Below are positions 6,533 to 10,313 of a stretch of DNA of 10,313 nt, piece by piece. The stretch lies in the NCBI GenBank assembly GCA_014523485.1, contig JAATVK010000260.1:1-10313 (forward strand), written 5' to 3'. Positions within the stretch are counted from its first letter, which is position 1. Each line of letters starts with the position of its first letter. Below the pieces are notes generated by a model, which saw only the letters and a list, made by a program, of their open reading frames with translations, ran no database searches and was not told the origin of the DNA. Source of the stretch: Nitrososphaerales archaeon TH5894 (GTDB lineage Archaea > Thermoproteota > Nitrososphaeria > Nitrososphaerales > Nitrososphaeraceae). A program made the position numbers and the translations under genes.

Positions 6533-7192
6533 TTGGATCCGACAATTCTAAATTCTAATTTTTTTTTAAGGGATACCGATTTGGTAGCAAAACAACTTAT
6601 TGGACAAAAATTGGTAAAGATAATAAGAACTAATAATGAAAAAATTAAGTTATCCGGAATCATTGTAGAAACAGAGGCGTATGGTTACAAAAGTGATGAA
6701 GCAAGTCATGCCTATAGAGGAATGACCAAAAGAAATATTGTAATGTTTGGTCCTGTAGGAAGATCCTATATTTATTTCACATATGGTAATCATTATTGTT
6801 TCAATGTCACTGCAAAATCTAAAAATCAGATTGCTGGTGCTGTATTAATACGAGGATTACAACCAACCGAAGGAATGGAATATATGAAAAAATATCGGAA
6901 TTTGGATGATATAAGTCTTTTAACAAATGGCCCAGGAAAAATCACCCAAGCATTATGCATAGATAAAAAACATAATAATTATGATTTAACGAATATAAAT
7001 AATGATATATATATTATAAAAGGGTTTATTCCTAATCTAGTATTAGCAACTAGAAGGATTGGTATAAAAAAGTCAATACATGTTTATAGGAGATACATTT
7101 TAGCCTCCCAAATAGGAAATAAAATTTATACAAATAAATTTGTATCTAAAAGGAAGGAAAATAATCATTTTCAAATTTGCACACCATTATAG
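6533..7192 (+). CDS. 3-methyladenine (alkyladenine) DNA glycosylase, AAG/MPG family
   Basis: This 219-residue enzyme removes alkylated and deaminated purines from DNA, starting base excision repair. It aligns with human AAG as I recall it. VETEAY holds the general base E48 (human E125) and Y50 (Y127). H59 matches H136, and Y79/Y81 in the SYIYFTYG segment match Y157/Y159, the latter being the intercalating residue. N91 matches N169 and R107 in LIRGLQP matches R182. All key positions are present. The C-terminal quarter (from ~165) is more divergent and very basic. The start is TTG, preceded by a TATA-like region at suitable distance; the next Met is residue 64, after the catalytic motif, so the TTG is needed. 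Its stop overlaps the stop of the opposing glycosyltransferase gene by six bases. Confidence 0.93.
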   Translation: MDPTILNSNFFLRDTDLVAKQLIGQKLVKIIRTNNEKIKLSGIIVETEAYGYKSDEASHAYRGMTKRNIVMFGPVGRSYIYFTYGNHYCFNVTAKSKNQIAGAVLIRGLQPTEGMEYMKKYRNLDDISLLTNGPGKITQALCIDKKHNNYDLTNINNDIYIIKGFIPNLVLATRRIGIKKSIHVYRRYILASQIGNKIYTNKFVSKRKENNHFQICTPL

Positions 7193-8395
7193 TAGTGAAG
7201 TTTGATTTGATGGAATTTTATATAGTCGATCCCTCCAGTTTACATTAGTTTTGCTATTTGGTATTAATAACTTAGAGAAAAATCTAGAAACAATAATTGT
7301 TGCACCTAGTATAACACCTAGAGAATAAATCTGGTTTAAATATAATGTATTACGGAGCTGAATTAAATTTGTTAGTAATAAAATAAACAATGTACTACCA
7401 GTAAGTAGTAAGACTACAAAGTCAACTGCAATGGGATGAATTACACTTAAAGTTAATGATAAATAAAACATTACAAATGGAAAAAGCAATAAAAAAAACA
7501 TTGCAATACCCACTAGAGTTGATGTGACTCTGTTTTCCATAAAGAGAGGTATAATGAGTCTATCTATAGCTGTAAATAATTCTGAGGAATTTCTTGCCCA
7601 TATCGCTTGCACATAGTTTTCACCTCTAAGCATTTTTATTTTAAAATTTTCCTCTTTTACCTTTTTACCTAATGCACCATCTTCAATAATTTCATGTTTT
7701 ACTGCTGCATGAGAACCAACTTTTTCGTATGTATCCCTCCTGATAATAAAATAACTACCGAAGAAATATCCAAGCTTTGATTTTATATCATTAACTTTTA
7801 ATGGAGAAAATCTTGTGTGCAGAAATGTAGATAATATAGGAAGCGTGACTTTAGTAAAAAAATCTTTACATATTAAACGAGGCATAACTGTTATTGCATC
7901 TAATTTATTATGATTAATATTTTGTACAGCTAGAGACAATGTATTTTCAGCATGATAAGAATCTGCATCGGTGAACAACAATAAATTACCATTAGATTTC
8001 ATATAACCTTGATAGCATGCCCAGTTTTTCCCAATCCAATGGCCACCAGGTTGATTAACATTCACAACTTTTATGATGGAGTTTGAGTTTTTATATTCAT
8101 TCATAATATCTAGAGTTTTGTCAGATGATTCATCATTAACTAAAATTATTTCATAGTCAGGATAATCTTGGTTTACTAAGCTGTCTACACATTTACGAAG
8201 ATATGTTTCCTCATTTCTGGCAGGAACTATTATACTAACCCGTGGAAAGTTGATTTTGATATTTTTTATTTGCCCCAACTTTGGGGATTGCCTAAGTGAT
8301 TTAATCATAAAGAATAATAGGTAAATCCAAATAGAAAAAATTCCTGCTGTAATAAAAATAATGAAAAAATAAAAAATTATTGTAGCATTTTCCAT
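7187..8395 (-). CDS. Membrane-anchored family 2 glycosyltransferase
   Basis: This 402-residue protein has an N-terminal membrane helix (~7-32), a cytoplasmic GT-A domain (~50-270) and three C-terminal helices (~285-306, ~313-334, ~348-370). GT2 motifs are clear: VSIIVPARNEE, VNDESSDKT (D88), the metal/nucleotide-sugar DxD as TDADS (D143, D145), and the base-carrying EIIEDGALG (E238, D239). The end NWRDRLYK resembles the WRGRxY signature of the carotenoid/hopanoid-associated branch (CrtQ/HpnB-like). Family knowledge predicts sugar transfer from a nucleotide donor to a lipid or isoprenoid acceptor at the membrane; the true acceptor cannot be told. It stands alone, with no sugar-biosynthesis neighbours, facing the glycosylase gene tail to tail and diverging from the HAD gene. 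The ATG start keeps the first membrane helix complete. Confidence 0.88.
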   Translation of the reverse strand: MENATIIFYFFIIFITAGIFSIWIYLLFFMIKSLRQSPKLGQIKNIKINFPRVSIIVPARNEETYLRKCVDSLVNQDYPDYEIILVNDESSDKTLDIMNEYKNSNSIIKVVNVNQPGGHWIGKNWACYQGYMKSNGNLLLFTDADSYHAENTLSLAVQNINHNKLDAITVMPRLICKDFFTKVTLPILSTFLHTRFSPLKVNDIKSKLGYFFGSYFIIRRDTYEKVGSHAAVKHEIIEDGALGKKVKEENFKIKMLRGENYVQAIWARNSSELFTAIDRLIIPLFMENRVTSTLVGIAMFFLLLFPFVMFYLSLTLSVIHPIAVDFVVLLLTGSTLFILLLTNLIQLRNTLYLNQIYSLGVILGATIIVSRFFSKLLIPNSKTNVNWRDRLYKIPSNQTSLL

Positions 8396-8424
8396 TGTAT
8401 GATTAGTTAAAAATCAAATTCCAT

Positions 8425-8440
8425 GTTATTATTTTTTACT
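8425..8440 (-). promoter_or_regulatory. Possible TATA region of the glycosyltransferase gene
   Basis: On the minus strand an AGTAAAAAATAATAAC stretch is centred about 37 bases before the ATG, predicting a leader of about 10 bases. In this AT-rich spacer the assignment is uncertain; a TTTTTAA at about 8408-8414 is closer to the gene but less well spaced. Confidence 0.25.
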
Positions 8441-8522
8441 AGCCTAATTTTAATAATTAGTTTTCTGTTTGTCCGTTTGATTTCGGTTTTGATACTTAAT
8501 TTTTTTATTTGATCAGACAAGC

Positions 8523-8530
8523 TTAATATA
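8523..8530 (+). promoter_or_regulatory. TATA-like box of the HAD-cofE operon
   Basis: TTAATATA is centred about 33 bases before the HAD ATG, predicting a start site near 8553 and a leader of only a few bases. As cofE overlaps the HAD gene by one base, this promoter probably serves both. Confidence 0.45.
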
Positions 8531-8559
8531 CGGTTAGATAGTCGCTTAAGCAAATATCT

Positions 8560-9225
8560 ATGTTAATAATATTTGACGTGGAAGGAGTATTACTTAATGC
8601 AGAATATTTACCCATTTTAGCTCAAGTTTTTGGACCTTCCAAAGAAAAGGAAATTTGGGATATTACAAAGCAAGGAATAAGAGGAGACATAGATTGGGAG
8701 GAAGGCCTGAAAAAAAGAGTTAATGCCTTAAAAGGTATAAAATTTGACGATGCCAAACAAATAGCTCAAAATCTAGAAATTATGCCTGGAGCAAAAGATC
8801 TTTGTTTAGCACTAAAAGATGCTGGATGGAAAATGATTGCTGTTTCAGGTGGTTTTACAATTATCACTGATCGATTAAAGAAAGAATTAGGATTAGATTT
8901 AATTTTTTCTAATGTTTTAATTTTCAAAAATGGATTATTAGATGATCTTGACTTAAAAGTCACTTCAGATAAATCACTTGTTGTTAGACCTATAATAAAA
9001 GAATGGGGTTTGAAAAAAGAAGAAATCGTGGTAGTTGTTGATGGGGCTAATGACATAAAATTATTTGACATAGCAGGTTACACGGTTGGTTTTTGTCCCG
9101 TTGAATTAGTCAAAAATAAAGCAGATGATGTAGTTGAATTAAGGAACTTATTATTATTAAAGAATTTATTAGAAAAAAGATTCGGTAAATGTATTTTAAA
9201 AACTAACCTAAAAAATAAACTCTAA
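8560..9225 (+). CDS. HAD-family phosphatase, SerB/ThrH-like (phosphoserine phosphatase-related)
   Basis: This 221-residue cytoplasmic protein has all four HAD motifs in SerB order. Motif I FDVEGVL has nucleophile D6; motif II is AVSGG with S96; motif III has K138 in TSDKS; motif IV VDGANDIKLF has D161 and D165 for Mg2+. A helical cap lies between motifs I and II (~12-80). The usual second aspartate of motif I (DxD) is glutamate (E8), as I recall for ThrH, a phosphoserine phosphatase/homoserine phosphotransferase with a DLEGVL motif. Serine synthesis is thus a reasonable guess, but the substrate is unproven. The TAA stop shares its last A with the ATG of cofE (TAATG), implying co-transcription and perhaps translational coupling. 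That leaves open a role linked to F420 synthesis. The ATG start places the motif I strand at the N-terminus, as usual. Confidence 0.85.
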   Translation: MLIIFDVEGVLLNAEYLPILAQVFGPSKEKEIWDITKQGIRGDIDWEEGLKKRVNALKGIKFDDAKQIAQNLEIMPGAKDLCLALKDAGWKMIAVSGGFTIITDRLKKELGLDLIFSNVLIFKNGLLDDLDLKVTSDKSLVVRPIIKEWGLKKEEIVVVVDGANDIKLFDIAGYTVGFCPVELVKNKADDVVELRNLLLLKNLLEKRFGKCILKTNLKNKL

Positions 9226-9983
9226 TGTTTAAAAAAATTGAAATAATTCCCATATATCTAAATATAAACATTGATAAGAAAGCAAAATTATTAAATATTC
9301 TTTTAGAATCAATAAAAAATAACAATCAAATTATAAAAAATGGAGATATAATAGTCATAGCTCAAAAAATTATTTCAAAAAATGAAGGACGATCAGTTAA
9401 CCTCAATAATATTATTCCTTCCTCTAGATCTATAGAATTAGGCAGAAAAATCAATAAGGACCCACGAATTGTAGAATTAATTCTTCAGGAATCTCGAAAA
9501 ATTATTCGAGTATTTGAAAATATTATTATTACAGAAACACACCATGGTTTTATTTGTGCAAATGCTGGTATAGATCAAAGTAATGTAAGCAAAAGTAAAA
9601 ATCGAGTACTTTTACTACCAAGGGACCCTGATAAATCTGCTGATACAATAAGAAAAGAAATATATGAAAAGACAAGAAAAAATATTGCCATCTTAATAAC
9701 TGATACCTTTGGTCGTCCTTTTAGAATGGGTCAGACAAATATTGCAATTGGTATTGCAGGAATTAATGCTTTAAAAAATTATAAAGGAAAACCAGATATG
9801 TTTGGTAAAATTATGAAAGTTACAGAAATAGCTATCGTCGATGAAATAGCAGGAGCAGCCGAGCTAGTTATGGGTAAGACAGAAGGTATACCAATAGCAA
9901 TAGTTAGAAATGTTAACTATTCTCCCTGCAATAGTTCCATAAAAAAAATTATAAGAGAAGAGAATAAAGATATTTTCCGATGA
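9225..9983 (+). CDS. cofE: Coenzyme F420-0:L-glutamate ligase
   Basis: CofE uses GTP to add gamma-linked glutamates to F420-0, the last steps of the deazaflavin redox cofactor. The 252-residue length matches archaeal stand-alone CofE, without the bacterial FbiB nitroreductase-like fusion. Family landmarks are GDIIVIAQKIISKNEGR (~40-56), the ITETHHGFICANAGID segment (~102-117), a LLPRDPDKSAD segment (~130-140), and the substrate/metal-binding ITDTFGRPFRMGQTNIAIG segment (~148-166, with D150 and R154). These are followed by VDEIAGAAELVMGK (~205-218) and IPIAIVRNVNY. Translation probably couples to the HAD gene through the TAATG overlap, and no separate promoter is possible at that junction. No other cof gene is in the window. 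The C-terminus is Lys/Glu-rich and slightly extended. CofE is the only family I recognise in these motifs. Confidence 0.93.
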   Translation: MFKKIEIIPIYLNINIDKKAKLLNILLESIKNNNQIIKNGDIIVIAQKIISKNEGRSVNLNNIIPSSRSIELGRKINKDPRIVELILQESRKIIRVFENIIITETHHGFICANAGIDQSNVSKSKNRVLLLPRDPDKSADTIRKEIYEKTRKNIAILITDTFGRPFRMGQTNIAIGIAGINALKNYKGKPDMFGKIMKVTEIAIVDEIAGAAELVMGKTEGIPIAIVRNVNYSPCNSSIKKIIREENKDIFR

Positions 9984-10011
9984 ATTTAACTATATAAGAA
10001 GGTCATAACCA

Positions 10012-10019
10012 TTTTATAT
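10012..10019 (+). promoter_or_regulatory. TATA-like box of the TusA-like gene
   Basis: TTTTATAT predicts a transcription start near 10042, about 9 bases before the GTG. A second similar box (TTTTTATAT at 10032-10040) is only about 15 bases from the GTG and would start transcription inside the gene, so the first is preferred. Either way the gene is likely separate from the cofE operon. Confidence 0.45.
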
Positions 10020-10050
10020 TGCATGAGCTTCTTTTTATATTGGAAACATA

Positions 10051-10313
10051 GTGGATAATAAAAATAACAATAACAATAATAATAATGATTTTAAAAAAGT
10101 TATTGATGTAAGAGGACTTTACTGTCCCGAACCCGTTTTTAGAACAAAAATAGAAATGGAAAAAATGACTATAGGTGAAAGATTAAAGGTTGTCGCTGAT
10201 GATCCACAATCAGAAGAAGATATTTCTAGATGGGTAAACAGAAATGGACATGATTTAATATCTGTAAATAAAAATGAATCAGATTTAGAATTTGTAATAA
10301 AAAAGGCAAAATA
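10051..10313 (+). CDS. TusA/YeeD/SirA-family sulfurtransferase with Asn-rich N-terminus (reaches window edge)
   Basis: The frame opens at GTG 10051, directly after an in-frame TAG, and runs 87 codons to the window edge, where the last two bases (TA) could begin a stop. After a tail with eight consecutive asparagines (residues 5-12) comes the TusA fold: VIDVRGLYCPEPVFRTKIEM carries the CPxP motif with the persulfide-forming C25. It continues with a GERLKVVADDPQSEEDISRW segment and ends at the last strand LEFVIKKAK. The length beyond the tail (~72) is normal for the family, so the protein is probably complete. TusA-like proteins relay sulfur to tRNA thiolation, cofactor synthesis or sulfur metabolism; no partner is visible here. 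The Asn tract comes from AAT/AAC repeats. Confidence 0.85.
   Translation, partial: MDNKNNNNNNNNDFKKVIDVRGLYCPEPVFRTKIEMEKMTIGERLKVVADDPQSEEDISRWVNRNGHDLISVNKNESDLEFVIKKAK

Noticed and set aside
8766..9071. 101-codon minus-strand open frame inside the HAD gene
   Set aside because: It is antisense to HAD motifs II-IV and its Ser/Phe/Asn-rich translation is typical of a shadow frame.

Overview
The window is strongly AT-rich and densely packed with archaeal genes. Several point to an ammonia-oxidizing-type Nitrososphaerota (Thaumarchaeota), possibly a low-GC soil lineage such as Nitrosocosmicus: ribosomal protein S25e, an archaeal replicative ATP-dependent DNA ligase, a KH-domain beta-CASP nuclease (aCPSF1/FttA), the F420-0:glutamyl ligase CofE, and asparagine-rich low-complexity N-termini. 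The genus is an inference from gene content and composition. Most starts sit about 20-30 bases after a TATA-like box and lack a Shine-Dalgarno sequence, so transcripts look leaderless or nearly so. Three of the main genes appear to start with TTG and one with GTG.

Layout, left to right. The last 28 codons of an unidentified plus-strand gene converge on rps25e (minus). rps25e and the DNA ligase gene (plus) diverge from a 96-base region with back-to-back TATA boxes. A 437-base stretch without a gene follows. Next is a minus-strand 48-residue CxxC...H...H zinc-finger-like microprotein, with a perfect 9-bp dyad just upstream of its start. The minus-strand aCPSF1 gene comes next, and its stop is followed by two T-tracts. 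Upstream of it, on the same strand, lies a site-2-type M50 membrane protease with a PDZ domain. That protease diverges from a plus-strand alkyladenine-type DNA glycosylase, whose 3' end overlaps by 6 bases the 3' end of a minus-strand membrane glycosyltransferase 2. Finally, on the plus strand, a SerB/ThrH-like HAD phosphatase overlaps cofE by one base (apparent operon), followed by a TusA-like sulfurtransferase that runs to the window edge.

The genes are mostly core housekeeping functions, not one pathway: translation (S25e), DNA replication and repair (ligase, glycosylase), transcription termination and RNA 3'-end formation (aCPSF1), membrane proteolysis and envelope glycosylation (M50, GT2), F420 cofactor synthesis (CofE, perhaps with its HAD partner) and sulfur trafficking (TusA). 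I see no mobile element, CRISPR array, tRNA or rRNA. The least explained parts are the microprotein with its dyad and the gene-free gap beside it, the altered KH region of aCPSF1, and the HAD-cofE pairing.
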